From the NCBI GenBank assembly GCA_036417435.1, contig CM070904.1:45639908-45703907 (forward strand): 64,000 nt of DNA, written 5' to 3'. This document shows, piece after piece, positions 1 to 13,379 of the stretch. Position 1 is the first letter of the stretch; each line of letters starts with the position of its first letter. The DNA is from Inia geoffrensis (taxonomy: Eukaryota; Chordata; Mammalia; Artiodactyla; Iniidae). Below the pieces are notes generated by a model. The model was given only the letters and a program-made list of their open reading frames with translations, was not told the DNA's origin and did no database searches. The position numbers were made by a program, and so were the translations under genes.

Positions 1-558
1 TTAATTGCTGATATGAAAATAATGCAATTGATATAGTGTATCTTCCCAACCCTGATTCTTCTCCCCAGAGTACTCTAATACCATAAAGAAATAAAATGGG
101 ATTGGATTAGAATGTACTGTTATTTGTTTATACTTCGGTGAACACAATTTGGTCTCCAGTGACTGATCTTTCTTACAATCCTGCAGCTCCCTACTTAAAA
201 ATCTATGTGTTTGCCTAGAAATAATACTAAGTTTATATCAATAACATTTTCCATTTTTTAACAATCAGAAAATGTTTATGTTTCCAGTCTTCTTCTGTAT
301 CTTCTGTTTGTTACCATTCTCGAAAGAATAAAGGGTTCTGAAATAATATTTGCATGTCCTGGGAGGTAAATTTTTTCTGAAGAAGAGGCTTGAAATCATT
401 TAGAGGAACTTTGTGTTCTCATATAATTTCCTTATCTGTTTTTTAGTTCAATTTTCTCATGAGTGTTTGTTCTGCCTTTACCATTTGAAAACTTATTCTC
501 CTTGATACAGACAAAAGCAAAATAGGGCAAAAACAGTGATGCACTGTCCCATGGACTC
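1..558. other. unassigned AT-rich DNA
   Basis: I see no gene, RNA or recognisable transposon here. It is ordinary AT-rich mammalian sequence up to the target-site duplication of the first SINE. Confidence 0.6.
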
Positions 559-801
559 AAAGGAAAACAGTTTAGGGCTTTCCTGGTGGTGCAGTGGTTG
601 AGAGTCCGCCTGCCGATGCAGGGGACACGGGTTCGTGCCCCGGTCTGGGAAGATTCCACATGCCGCGGAGGGACTAGTCCCGTGAGCCATAGCCGCTGAG
701 CCTGCGCGTCCGGAGCCTGTGCTCCGCGGCGGGAGAGGCCACAACAGTGAGAGGCACGCGTACCGCAAAAAAAAGAAAAAAAAAAAAAGGAAAACAGTTT
801 A
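559..801 (+). mobile_element. CHR-type SINE with perfect TSD
   Basis: This is a tRNA-derived SINE with its body at about 575-785. It starts gggctttcctggtggtgcag. An A-box-like TGGTGCAGTGG follows the head, and a B-box-like GGTTCGTGCC lies at 630-639; these would form the internal RNA polymerase III promoter. It ends in an A-rich tail. A 16-bp direct repeat, aaaggaaaacagttta, flanks it at 559-574 and 786-801. That is the signature of L1-machinery-driven insertion. It has no coding function; the long open frames across it are chance translations of the SINE body. Confidence 0.95.
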
Positions 802-3760
802 AAATCTAGTCTAGACAATGCACATAAAAAGCTCTACTGAGGATTTTTTAAAAGTAACTCAACACGTTTAGTTTGGTCTGAAAACAAAACCAAAAAATTA
901 TTAAATAATGTTTTTATTAACTAGCCTATGTCTATGAGTGATTCCTACCTATTAAAATGACAGTCACATTTTCAAAGAAAATGGAAGACTGAAATATTTA
1001 GCCTGGCAGTCAAATCCGTTAGGCCTATTTTTCTATTTCCTCTTTTATTTTTCCCAAAATGGATTGACTTGCATTTTAGCTGAATGACAGGCAAGAGACA
1101 TATATGACAGAAGTAGAAAAAATTTTAGTTCTGTAACTGCAAACACGTGAATCCAAAAATTTTAGTGAGTAGCCACAAAGTTCTGTGCCTTTGGTTACTC
1201 TCTTTGGCACCATCATTTATGTAGAGTCCAGTGAGACACATCTACAAACTTCAATGTTTCACCAATTAGGTGATCACTTCTTCTGAGATATTCCCCCAGC
1301 CTATGAAAATATATTTGTAAATGTTGACTTTTTTTTCTGTTTTGTTTTCTTCCTGGACCCATATTTATTTTTGTTGTTGAATTCTCATGTTTTTAGTTAA
1401 GACTGCCGCTTTGAAAGGGAGAAGGAGGTTTGTAACTTGCCTTTAATAATAGGTCCCAGAGATCTGTCAAGAATGAGGAAGCTGTTACATAAAATCTCAG
1501 AGGAGTAGTTAGTTGGTTACTCCATGGCACAGCCATATCTGATTAGTTAGCTAGTTAACAAAACTTTTGTTTGTCTTATCTTTTTATTTGAATAGCTTTG
1601 AAATTCAAAGTAATTATTTTTTAAACAAATATTTTGGCTCTTGATAGAACTAAATTCTATATGAATTCATAAACTTTTAAGAATTTTCAGGATGAACTTG
1701 TGGTGTGTTAGCTTCTATTGTAGGTACTCTAATTTTCAGAAATGCAGCTCAGTGGGAAGTGGGGAAGACAAAACCTGAAATTCAGTACAGGAGGATATAA
1801 AGTCTAAGCATTTACTTTTGCAAAGATATTATGTGGATCTTAATTATATAGTCTCCAAAATTTTTTAGCGCAATTTAGAAATGTAAAATGTGCATGTTAC
1901 ACATATTTTAAACTTATGAAGACCATGAATCTAAATTAAAATTCGTCTACACAATTATACTACTCCTCATTATAGGAGAAAAGAGGGTTACATTTTGATT
2001 ATGGTAAAATAAATTGAGAAGTGTTAAATCTGGGGATATAAATGCAAAGTAAATGTTAAAAAGAATACTCGTGCATTTTTTCTGTAGTTTTGTCAATATT
2101 CAGGTTTTTCTTTTGCATATGTGTGCTGTAAACTAGCCTCATGAAATAAATGACTTTGGCCTTAACAGAATGCTACTGTCTGTAGTACATCATAACCCCA
2201 GCCTGCTGATAATAAGCCTTACTTGGCAGTAATCTATATCCAGTGGCATTTGGAAAGCTGCAATCATAATGATGAAATTAAAACCCCAGAATTTAAGTAG
2301 CGTACAGGTCAGCATACTGTAAAAATGTAGGTAAGAATAATAATGACCTCTGAAATGTTTGTGTTCATTGGTGAAGGCTGACCTAATTAGGGCAGAAAGT
2401 TTAAATAAATTATTTCTTCTGAATGTTCCAAGTAGAATGGCCTGGAATAACCATAAGCAAGTCCAGAAGTTATATCCTCTTAAAGTGATAATATAGCCAA
2501 TAATTCCATATTTACGTCTATAAAATATTTGACCTTGACGGTGTTAGGTGATTCTAAATTATGTCCTTTTTTGATTTAAGTGTATATTAACTAGCAATAG
2601 AAATTGGGCAACAGTCCTGGCAAGGCTTACCTTAGCTGTATATACTAGGTCCAGAAAAGCTTTTTTCAATCTATATCTATAAATCAGTGTCCCCTAACCA
2701 CTTAAGTCCTACCCAAACCCCCATGATTTTGAATTAATCATATGGAAATTCACTCAGGTAAGGAAAAGTCTAGTTCCTTTTTCTTTTTCATGTAAACACA
2801 GAAAGTTGATGTGTCTTCTATTGTTATTATTGAATGATGTATTAACCAAACTAAGTGCCTTTATTCCAAAATTCCTCATTCATTTCTCTATGAAGGGTGA
2901 TATTTCAAGAGGGAACTGATATAAATCAATACACATATCAACTAATTTCATCACCTTTCATTTTTATTGTCTCTAGGGACACTATTATTCCATGGAACCT
3001 CATTTGGGAAATTTTAGCCTAGTGATAATATGATTTTTGCTCATCTATGCTTCATCGTAATGTACTCAAAGAATCTTATCTTAAATACTACCAGATGCTC
3101 ACTAATCTGGGTTAACTGGGTTTAACTGGAATGACATTTCTTAGCTAAGCAAGTGAACAGAACTGATCTGATGGAAAAAAGATGTCTTTCAAGAGCCAAA
3201 CTTACCATATATTGAAACACAATCTATGTGAATTTTCTTTATTCACTGCATTCAAATTCTTAATGCACAGAATAATTCCCACCTTTTTTAAGTCCACCGC
3301 TATTAAGGTCAATTCTTCAGACTTCCTGTGATGTGATAGCAATGACCATAGATGGCCATTGATGATCTTTTAGAATTAAATGACAATTTGAACCTTTATT
3401 CAAAGCTGACATAAGGTTTTACATAGAAAACAACAATAAAACCTTCCTTTCTTAGGCCAGCAGGACAGATGTGAACAATTTAAATGAGAAAACCTAAGTG
3501 ATTTTATATAGGATGTCAGCTGGGCGGTTACTAGACACCAAATAAAAATGAGAGAGAAAATATATTATCAGTTTATTTGACACTATGACAACCAAAAATT
3601 ATTAACTGATGCATTGACCAACTATATTTTATCTTTACTCTAAAAATGAGGTGTCAATCCATTTTTCAACCAGTCAGTGCCTTTCAATCTTTTCCACAGA
3701 AGCTAAGAAATAGCATACAGGTACACGGCTATTCACTAGCTAAGCTCTCTTTGTTCAAAG
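802..3760. other. unassigned DNA, repeat-poor
   Basis: About 3 kb in which I recognise no transposon or gene. Part of it (about 2150-2560) is complex, non-repetitive sequence with homeodomain-core motifs such as ctaattag and is raised as a possible conserved noncoding element. That is inference only. Confidence 0.5.
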
Positions 3761-3774
3761 AATTAGCTTTTTCA

Positions 3775-4654
3775 GGAGATTGGTTCAAGATGGCGGAGTA
3801 GAAGGACATACGCTCACTCCCTCTTGCGAGAGCACCCGGAATCACAACTAACTGCTGAACAATCACTGACAGGAAGACACTGGAACTCACCAAAAAGGAT
3901 ACCCCACAGCAAAGACAAAGGAGAAGCCTCAATGAGACGGTAGGAGGGGCACAATTACAATAAAATCAAATCCCATAACTGCTGGATGGGTGACTCACAC
4001 ACTGGAGAACAATTACACCACAGAAGTAGACCCACTGGAGTGAAGGTTCTGAGTCCCGTGCCAGGCTTCCCAACCTGGGGATACGGCAATGAGAGAAGGA
4101 ATTCCCAGAGAATCACACTTTGAAGGCTACTGGGATTTGACTGCAGGACTTCAACAGGACTGGGGGAAACAGAGGCTCCATTTTTGGAGGGCACACACAA
4201 AGAGGTGTGCACATCAGGACCCAGGGGAAGGAGCATTTACCCCATAGTAGACTGAACCAGACCTACCTACAGGCAGGGGGCGGCTGTGGATCACCATGGG
4301 AACAAGGACACTGGCAACAGAAGTTCTAGGAAGCACTCCTTGGCATGAGCGCTCCCAGAGAGTCGCCATTAGCCCCACCAAAGAGCCTGTAGCCTCCAGT
4401 GCTGGGTCGCCTCAGGCCAAACAACCATCAGGGAGGGAACACAGCCCCACCCATCAGCAAATGAGCAGATTAAAGTTTTACTGAGCTCTGTCCACCAAAG
4501 CAACACCCAGCTCTACCCACCACAGTCCCTCCCATCAGGAAGCTTGTACAATCCACTTAGACAGCCTCGTCCACCAGAGGACAGATAGAGGAAGCAAGAA
4601 CTACAATCCTGCAGGCTGTGGAATGAAAACCACATTCACAGAAAGACAGACAAG
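3775..4654 (+). promoter_or_regulatory. L1 5' UTR (internal promoter region)
   Basis: In L1 elements the 5' UTR carries the internal RNA polymerase II promoter. Here it spans about 880 bp before the ORF1 ATG and contains the common L1-start phrase caagatggcggagtagaagg. Its 3' half is related to the corresponding part of the reverse-strand L1 at 33425-40565: both share a stretch around 'acaaccccacccatcagc'. Its first few hundred bases do not resemble the 5' end of that element. A short open frame at 4296-4484 lies inside it and is not a supported gene. Confidence 0.7.
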
Positions 4655-5497
4655 ATGAAAAGGCAGAGGGCTATGTACCAGATGAAGGACAAGATAAAAC
4701 CCCAGAAAAACAACTAAATGAAGTGGAGATAGGCAACCTTCCAGAAAAAGAATTCAGAATAATGATAGTGAAGATGATCCAGGACCTAGCAACAAAAATG
4801 GAGGCAAAGATCGAGAAGATGCATGAAATGTTTAACAAAGACCTAGAAGAATTAAAGAAAAAACAGAGATGAACAATACAATAAATGAAATGAAAACTAC
4901 ACTAGAAGGAATCAATAGCAGAATAACTGAGGCAGAAGAACGGAGGAGTGACCTGGAAGACAGAATGGTGGAATTCACTGCTGCAGAACAGAATAAAGAC
5001 AAAAGAATGAAAAGAAATGAACACGAACTAAGAGACCTCTGGGACAACATTAAATATACCAACATTCACATTATAGGGGTACCAGAAGGAGAAGAGAGAG
5101 AGAAAAGACCCAAGAAAATATTTGAAGAGATTATAGTTGAAAACTTCCCTAACATGGGAAAGGAAATAGCCACACAAGTCCAGGAAGCAAGAGAGTATCA
5201 GGCAGGATAAACCCAAGGAGAAACATGCCAAGACACATAGTAATCAAACTGACAAAAATTAAAGACAAAGAAAAATTATTAAAAGCAACAAGGGAAAAAC
5301 GACAAATAACATACAAGGGAACTCCCATGAGGTTAACAGCTGATTTCTCAGCAGAAACTCTACAAACTAGAAGTGAGTGGCATGATATATTTAAAGTGAT
5401 GAAAGGGAAGAACCTGCAACCAAGATTACTCAACCCGCCAAAGATTTCATGCATTTTGACAGAGAAATCAAAAGCTTTGCAGACAGGCAAAAGCTAA
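4655..5497 (+). pseudogene. L1 ORF1 remnant (ORF1p)
   Basis: ORF1p is the RNA-binding chaperone of the L1 ribonucleoprotein. The first ATG (4655) opens MKRQRAMYQMKDKIKPQKNN and hits a stop at 4715, at a short A run where one lost base would explain the frame change. The coiled-coil region continues in other frames: 4869-5210 encodes a charged helical stretch starting MNNTINEMKTTLEG. The C-terminal RRM/CTD part is at 5225-5497 and starts PRHIVIKLTKIKDKEKLLKA. A stop at 5208-5210 separates these parts. The product is therefore non-functional, though the domain order is normal. Confidence 0.9.
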
Positions 5498-5619
5498 GAG
5501 AATTCATCACCACCAAACCAGCTCTACAACAAATACTAATGGAACTTCTGAAAATGGGAAACACAAGAGAAGAAAAGGACCTACAAAAACAAACCCAAAA
5601 CAATTAAGAAAGTGGTAAT

Positions 5620-8600
5620 AGGAACATACATATCGATAATCACCTTAAATGTGACTGGATTAAGTGCTCCAACCAAAAGACACAGGCTCTGCTGAATGGA
5701 TACAAAAACAAGACCCATATATATGCTGCCTACAAGAGACCCACTTCAGACCCAGGGACACACACAGACAGAAAGTGAGGGGATGGAAAAAGATATTCCA
5801 TGCAAATGGAAATCAAAAGAAAGCTGGAGTAGCAATACTCATATCAGATAAAATAGACTTTAAAATAAAGAATGTTACAAGAGACAAGGAAGGATCATTA
5901 CATAATGATCAAGGGGTCATTCCAAGAAGAAGATATAATAATTATAAGTATAATTGAGGTGCTCCCAAAATAGGAGCACCTCTATACATAAGGCAAATGC
6001 TAAGAGTTATAAAACAGGAAATCGACAGTAACACAGTAATAGTGGGGACTTTAACACCTCACTTACACCAATGGACAGATCATCCAGACAGAGTATTAAT
6101 AAGGAAACACAAGCTTTAAATGACACAATAGACCAGACAGATTTAATTGATGTTTATAAGACATTCCATGCAAAAACAGCAGATTACACTTTCTTCTCAA
6201 GTGCACATGGAACATTCTCCAGGATAGATCACATCTTGGGTCACAAATCAAGCCTCCGTAAATTTAAGAAAATTGAAATCACATCAAGCATCTTTTCCGA
6301 CCACAATGCTATGAGATTAGAAATAAATTACAAGGAAAAAAACGTAAAAAACACAAACACATGGAGGCTAAACAATATGTTACTAAATAACCAAGAGATC
6401 ACTGAAGAAATCAAAGAGGAAATCAAAAAGTACCTAGAGACAAATGATAATGAAAACGCAACAATCCAAAACCTATGGGATGCAGCAAAAGCAGTTCTAC
6501 AAGGAAAGTTTACAGCAGTACAATCCTACCTCAAGAAACAAGAAAAATCTCAAATAAACAATTTAACCTTACACCTAAAGGAACTAGAGAAAGGAACAAG
6601 CAAAATGCAAAGTTAGTAGAAGGAAAGAAAGCATAAAGATCAGAACAGAAATAAATGAAATAGAAACAAAGAAAACAATAGCAAAGATCAATAAAACTAA
6701 AAGCTGGTTCTTTGGGAATACAAATACAAAATTGAAAAACCTTTAGCCAGACTCATTAAGAAAAAGAGGGAGAGGACTCAACTCAATAAAATTAGAAATA
6801 AAAGAAGAGAAGTTACAGTAGACACTGCAGAAATACAAAGCATCCTAAGACACTACTACAAGCAACTCTATGCCAATAAAATAGACAACCTGAAGAAACG
6901 GACAAATCCTTAGAAAGGTATAACCTTCCAAGACTGAACCAGGAAGAAATAGAAAATATGAACAGACCAATCACAAGAACTGAAATTGAAACTGTGATTA
7001 AAAATCTTCCAACAAACAAAAGCCAAGGACCAGATGGCTTCACAGGCAAATTCTACTAAACATTTAGAGAAGAGTTAACACCCATCCTTTTCAAACTCTT
7101 CCAAAAAATTGCAGAGGAAGGAACACTCCCAACCTCATTCTATGAGGCCAGCATCACCCTGATACCAAAACCAGACAAGATACTTCAAAAAAAGAAAATT
7201 ACAGACCAATATCACTGATGAATATAGATGCAAAAATCCTCAACAAAATACTAGCAAACAGAATCCAACAACACATTAAAAGGATTGTACGCGATGATAA
7301 AGTGGGGTTTATCCCACGGATGCAAGGATTCTTCAATATACGTAAATCAATCAATGTGATACACCATATTAGCAAATGGAAGAATAAAAACCATATGATC
7401 ATCTCAATAGATGCAGAAAAAGCTTTTGACAGAATTCAACACCCATTTATGATAAAAATTCTCCAGGAAGTGGGCACAGAGGGAACCTACCTCAACATGA
7501 TAAAGGCCATATACGACAAACCCACAGCCAACATCATTCTCAACGGTTAAAAACTGAAAGCATTTCCTCTAAGATCAGGAACAAGAAAAGGTCGTCCACT
7601 ATCACCACTATTATTCAACATAGTTTTGGAAGTCCTAGCCATGGCAATCAGAGAAGAAAAAAATAAAAGGAATCCAAATCAGAAAAGAAGGAGTAAAACT
7701 GTCACTGTTTGCAGATGACATAATACTATACATAGAGAATCCTAAAGATGCCACCAGAAAACTACTAGAGCTAATCAATGAAAATCTCTTGCATTCCTAT
7801 ACACTAACAACAAAAGATCAGAAAGAGAAATTAAGGAAACAATTCTATTCACCATCACAACAGAAAGAATAAAATACCTAGGAATAAACCTACCTAAGGA
7901 GGTAAAAGACCTGTGCTCAGAAAACTATAAGACACTGATGAAAGAAATCAAAGATGACACAAGCAGATAGAGAGATGTACCATGTTCTTGGATTGGAAGA
8001 ATCAATATTGTGAAAATGACTATACTACCCAAAACAATCTACAGATTCAATACAGTCTCTATCAAACTACCAATGGCATTTTTTACAGAACTAGAACAGA
8101 AGATCTTAAAATTTGTATGGAGACACAAACGACCCCGAATAGCCAAAGCAATCTTGAGGGAAAAAAATGGAGCTGGAGGAATCAGACTCCCTGACTTCAG
8201 ACTATACTACAGAGCTACAGTAGTCAAGACAATATGGTACTGGCACAAAAACAGAAATATAGATCCATGGAACAGGATAGAAAGCCCAGAGATAAACCCA
8301 CGCATCTATGGTCAACTAATCTATGACAAAGGAGGCAAGGGTATACAATAGAGAAAAGACAGTCTCTTCAATAAGTGGTGCTGGGAAAACTGGACAGCAA
8401 CATGTAAAAGAATGAAATTAGAACACTTACTAACACCACACACAAAAATAAACTCAAAATGGATTCAAGACCTAAATGTAAGAGTGGACACTATAAAACT
8501 CTTAGAGGAAAACATAAGAAGAACAATCTTTGACATAAATCACAGCAAGATCTTTTTTGATCCACCTCCTAGAGTAATGGAAATAAAAACAAAAATAAAG

Positions 8601-9395
8601 AAATGGGACCTAATGAAACTTAAAAGCTTTTTTGCAGCAAAGGAAACTATAAACAAGACAAAAAGACAACCTTCAGAACAGGAGAAAATATTTGCAAACA
8701 AATCAACGGACAAAGGATTAATCTCCAAAATATATAAACAGCTCATTCAGCTCAATATTAAAAAAACAAACAACCCAATGAAAACATGGGCAGAGGACCT
8801 AAATAGACATTTCTCCAAAGAAGACATACTGTTGGCCAAGAAGCACATGAAAAGCTGCTCAACATCACTAATGATTAGAGAAATGCAAATCAAAACTACA
8901 ATGAGGTATCACCTCACACCAGTCAGAATGGCCATCATCAGAAAATCTATAAACAACAAATGCTGAAGAGGGTGTAGAGAAAAGGGAACCCTCTTACACT
9001 GTTGGTGCGAACGTAAACTGATACAGCCACTATGGAGAACAGTGTGGAGGTTCCTTAAAAAACTAAAAATAGAACTACCATACAACCCAGCAATCCCACT
9101 ACTGGGCATATACCCTGAGAAGACCATAATTGAAAAAGACACATGCACCCTAATGTTCATTGCAGCACTATTTACAATAGCCAGGATATGGAAGCAACCT
9201 AAGTGTCCACTGACGGACGAACGGATAAAGACGATGTGGTACATATATACAATGGAATATTACTCAGTCATAAAAAGGAACAAAACTGGGTCATTTATAG
9301 AGACATGGATGGCCCTAGAGACTGTCATACAGAGTGAAATGAGTCAGGAAGACAAAAACAAATATCATATATTAACACATATATGTGGAATCTAG
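5620..9395 (+). pseudogene. L1 ORF2 remnant (endonuclease-reverse transcriptase)
   Basis: ORF2p nicks DNA and reverse-transcribes L1 RNA. In order I see the endonuclease start with the CLQETHF motif (catalytic Glu, 5733-5744), the endonuclease SDH motif (6296-6304), the reverse transcriptase core with FADD (7708-7719), and the C-terminal region ending ILTHICGI at 9395. The frame is split into many pieces by stops and indels, for example after 5957, 6616, 7550, 8351 and 8966. Just after the FADD block, near 7780, the sequence jumps from LINE to a segment matching SLAFLYT in the other L1 copy. A stretch of about 40 bp present in the reverse-strand copy is missing. It is dead as an enzyme. Confidence 0.93.
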
Positions 9396-9628
9396 AAAAA
9401 TGGCACAGCCGAACTGGTTTGCAAGGCAGAAATAGAGACACAGATGTAGAGAACAAACGTATGGACACCAATGGGGGGATGCGGGCAGGGGGCAGGGTGG
9501 TGGGATGAATTGGGCGATTGGGATTGACATGTATACACTGATGTGTACAAAATGGATGACTAATAGGAACCTGCTGTATAAAAAAATAAAATAAAATTCA
9601 AAAAAATAAAAAAGTATTATCTTTTTCA

Positions 9629-11585
9629 ATCTTTTAAGTCCTCCCTAATATTGACACTCAAATGAAGAGAAGTAATTTTACAGGCTCATATTTTACCATA
9701 CAACCATACATAAAAGATATGCAATTCAGACCAAAAGGGCCTGGTATATAGCAGATACCTAATAAATATTTTAAATAAATAAATTATAATAATTATAGAC
9801 TTTTGCAATCTGGAAAAATTGTGATTCAACCAGCTCACTAGTGGCCCTAAAATACCCCACAAACATGCATGATTATCTGAGCTATGTTTTCAATCTTCCA
9901 ATATCACATTTATCTGGCATATTTTCTATATGTCTAACAGAATTTTGCTTTTTCACTATTAAAGAAAAAAGTTATATATGATTTTTATGATAATTTTATA
10001 TTTGAGCCAATTATATAGAACTTGAAAAATAGTCCTTTTTGCTGATACAGTAAGACACAACAACCCCTTCTGATGTAGGTGCATGAAAGGAAAAAGGAGT
10101 CATATTCCTCCATCTATGAGTGAATGTCCACGTGGCTAACCCCAAATTATAGGTCCGGGAACTGGGCAATATAATTAGTTCACTTAGCAAAGCAAAAGGT
10201 AAGTTGGCCCATGTAGCATCGTCTCGAAGTAAACTGGCTACTAACTGCTTCTTTAGGCAGCTGATCCACCCATATAATTCAGTACAATGATCTATGTCAG
10301 AGCTTGAGCTGATCTTTGCACACTCCTCCTGCAGAGCAGAGAGATGTGCACACAGTAGGCTCTGAAAAAGGTCTGAGAATGATAAAACACTTACTTGTAC
10401 TAAATCATTTTACAAACAAATATATGCCAGCAATTTCAATTATTTTATGTAACGTAAACCCAACATTAACAGAGTAATTTTTCAACAGGCAAGTTTTTTG
10501 TGTTTTTTTCCAGATTACTAAATCTAAAGCCCATGGGACATTCATCAATTCAATTTTTTCTCTTCATGACTATTTCCTCCTATACCCGAAATCATGAAAA
10601 GTCATCAAGGGTCATCCTGATACAGAAACACTCATAATTATTATGAACATGTAACAGTCAACTGAAAGAATAGTTAGAGTTGATAAAATATCTTTTAGGT
10701 TTGACCCATTTTACTTCTTTCTTGGGCATACAGACACATGCTAATATTCATAACTGTGCTAAATATAAAAATACCTGAGAGTTGCTGGATGAAGCCCAAT
10801 TTTCTATAAGCCTTTTAGTTTCTCCATCTTTATATGCATCGACTTATATAAAAAGTAAGAAAAAGTTAAATGAGTTCTCTTTAAACATAATTTCTTTTTT
10901 GAAACTATGCATATATTTCTATGTATTCTAGTTTTCAAGATTACTGACATTCTGTAAATGCATATATGCATTTTCTACATTACAATGTTACCCAAGAAAA
11001 AAACAACAGAAAAAGAAGTGTCCGTGTAGGAGTAGCAGGAATAGAACAGTCCGAGTATTGTACCATCCCCATAGTGCTTCGGGATTGTCTTTTAAATTTC
11101 CACATCTAAATCACTTCTATTCCTATCACATTTCATAAAACTGCATGAGAATTTGAATCTTAATTTCCTCATTAAAAAAATTTACCTCCCCCATCATCAC
11201 CATGCTTGCCTTTCAAGGAAAGAGTTTCATTTTAATTGCAAATGTTGTGATAAAACAATGTATTTGTTTTTTATCAATTTGGATTATAATTTTTTCTTCA
11301 ACTAGCATTAACTGGCATTTATAGTTAATGTTTCTCCTTTTCTTTGCATACCTTGTTAAAGGGAAAGATTTATATATGTGGCTGGCGATCAACTGAGTTC
11401 CGTGTTATGTTTGCTTGATTATTTGGTCAATGTATGAATCAAGTAACTTTACTTATTATTTACTTTGAAATCATTATAATAATTATGAGAAGAAGGACAT
11501 TAGTGATCTAATAGAGCATGCTTAATATCTATCATCCTTCCTAACTTTTAAACAACGCTCAAAGTACAATCTAATTATTTTCTTT
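9629..11585. other. unassigned DNA with a short SINE/LINE tail
   Basis: I recognise nothing except about 9690-9785, where ggcctggtatatagcagata followed by cctaataaat resembles the shared MIR/L2 3' end. The stretch at about 10020-10380 is slightly richer in GC but matches no family I know. Confidence 0.5.
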
Positions 11586-11589
11586 CTGC

Positions 11590-11710
11590 AAAAGAGTTAA
11601 CAGGTTTTCAGAGATGTTCCCTCGCTTGCCCAAAGCCACATAGTCAGTAAACATCACACCTGGTATTTGAGCCTCCACCTCTTTGGCAACAAAGTCCACA
11701 CTCTAGAGGA
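11590..11710 (-). repeat. MIR SINE fragment
   Basis: Read on the + strand this is the reverse complement of the MIR core. It has the order gttttcagagatgttcc, cttgcccaaagccacatag, tcagtaaacatcac, tatttgagcctccacctc, which parallels 'ttgcccaaggtcacacag...tttgaaccc' in the consensus. It is an ancient tRNA-derived SINE, heavily diverged, with no remaining activity. Confidence 0.75.
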
Positions 11711-12774
11711 AGGGAAATTAAAAGTATAGAACACACGTTGACACTCATTATATGAAGACTAATGGAAAACATCTTCTGTTTTGAAAACAGTCAAAGTGAA
11801 ATATGGATAAAACAGAAAGCCACTATTTAGGGTACTGATGGAATCATTTGCTTCAATTTCACAAATTATTTCTTAAACAAACAAGTTGTAAAGCAGGGCT
11901 ATAATTGATAGAAATAAAAGGAGAGACAAAAAAGCAAGTATGAAAAGACTTCTGATCTCACTTTCTCCTGCATCTCTTTGCCTCTTTAGTTACTGCCAAG
12001 AAATGTTAGTATGTGTAGATACTGATTGAATTTCTTTCTCTTTTTCAGGGTTGGGGGCAGTTTCTGTAATACAGACAAATTAAGTAAAACATGTGGCCAT
12101 AATTATCCAAGTAATGATAGAGAGAAGAATAAAAAGACTACTGGACTCTGGATCAGTCCAGTACCCAACATTTGGGCTACCACTTCAGCATTGTAAACAA
12201 AGCACCACAGTGCCAGGTGTAAGACACACTGCTACTGAGTGTGGTTAAAACTGGCAACAGACACAGTCCATTGGGCTCCCTTTCTTGAGGGGCACCATGT
12301 CCGCATGTGGGAGTAAAGCTTGTTAGTCTACACAGACTGACTCTCTCTCTACTCTAAATAAAACTAAATCTGAGGTGAGAGAGGAATAAACAACTCAGTA
12401 GTTGTATACAATTTTCTGAGCAAACAAAAATAGTAAATATGTAAAAATGTCCTAAAAATTTCTGGCACATTATGGGCACCCAAACATTTTTGACCACTGA
12501 ATTTAAAAATCAATCGTTATAATGTAGGGGTTTTTTTTTTGTTTTTTTTGGTCTATATTTCACTTTTATAAGTTCCCATTAGTTACAGAAGCCTGACGTT
12601 CTACTAGATTTCATATAAACTCTCCTCTGCATTCTTCTTACAAAAGTAAGCATCATCTATAGAGTTTTGTCTCATTTTTTTATGGCATGTTGGAAAAAGG
12701 AATCTGTCAGCTACTGAATATCCCATTCACTTTCAGACATTGACAGCATGCCATTTTATACATCACCCACAAAT
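11711..12774. other. unassigned DNA
   Basis: No recognisable gene or transposon. A T-rich run with a single G (around 12531-12549) is the only simple-sequence feature. Confidence 0.5.
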
Positions 12775-12890
12775 GAAAACAGGGAAGCTCTTGTAGGTTA
12801 ACTAATGTGCTCAATACCAAGTCAGTAATTAGCACAGTAGGGATTCAAACCCAAGTGTCTTATACTGAAGCAAAGGCTCTTTTCACTCTC
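12775..12890 (-). repeat. MIR SINE fragment
   Basis: The order aggttaactaatgtgctc, agtcagtaattagcacag, gggattcaaacccaagtg is the reverse complement of the MIR core region. It is old and diverged. Confidence 0.65.
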
Positions 12891-13379
12891 TTCGGTACCT
12901 GAAGCATTAACTTGGTATGGAGATAGATCCTTTTAGTCTAAATTTTAATTGTGCGAATTGCTGTACTTGCCTCACAGCTGCCTTACAACAATGAAGGCCG
13001 TGCAGGTCCCAACCCTTGGGAGGTGCCATTTATATTGTAGTCCACGGAAACGGGCACCCTAGAGTTGCACATGGAGGCTCCAACTTCAGAACTGCCACTG
13101 TGTCAACAAACTCTATTCTTGTTCTACATGTTGTCACATGAAATGAAACCAAAATTCTACTATAGAAGGTAGCAGGCCACACACTTCAATGGAAAAAATG
13201 TTGGGTTTTTCAATGGAAAAAAGATCCATTCAGAAGATCTGTGGTGGTTTCTAGCTCGTGTTCAATTTTTATCAATTCCTTGGAATATAATAGTGACCTT
13301 AGGGATGCTATGTGGTATTTTTCAGGATCCAATAATATGGAATGAACTTATAAAACATAAAGGGCTATGACAGAGACAG
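12891..13379. other. unassigned DNA with a short direct repeat
   Basis: I assign nothing here. The 14-bp word ttcaatggaaaaaa occurs twice, at 13185-13198 and 13209-13222, with only 10 bp between the copies. This is probably a local slippage duplication. Confidence 0.45.

Larger units (their letters stand above)
3761..9628 (+). mobile_element. full-length LINE-1, inactive
   Basis: This is a 5.84-kb L1 retrotransposon with body 3775-9614. It opens ggagattggttcaagatggc and has a 5' UTR of about 0.9 kb. ORF1 (from 4655), ORF2 (about 5620-9395), a short G-rich 3' UTR (around 9470-9500) and an A-rich tail follow in order. The flanks aattagctttttca (3761-3774) and tattatctttttca (9615-9628) match at 12 of 14 positions. 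They are the probable target-site duplication, which makes this a complete insertion rather than a truncated one. Both reading frames are broken by stops and indels, so it cannot move by itself. The family is known to copy itself by target-primed reverse transcription. Confidence 0.95.

Noticed and set aside
575..650. tRNA gene
   Set aside because: A- and B-box-like words are present, but they belong to the tRNA-derived head of a SINE. The sequence does not fold into a full cloverleaf tRNA that I can verify.
493..818. Frames of 90-128 codons over the SINE at 575, and similar ones at 16753-17073, 22657-23173, 26834-27090, 35576-35992, 52925-53262, 54983-55403 and 57141-57433
   Set aside because: All share the same peptide phrases (for example [13 protein letters not shown]) because they translate copies of the same SINE. 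They are not genes.
8412..8966. 184-codon frame, the longest in the window
   Set aside because: It is the C-terminal part of L1 ORF2 within a broken element, not an independent gene.
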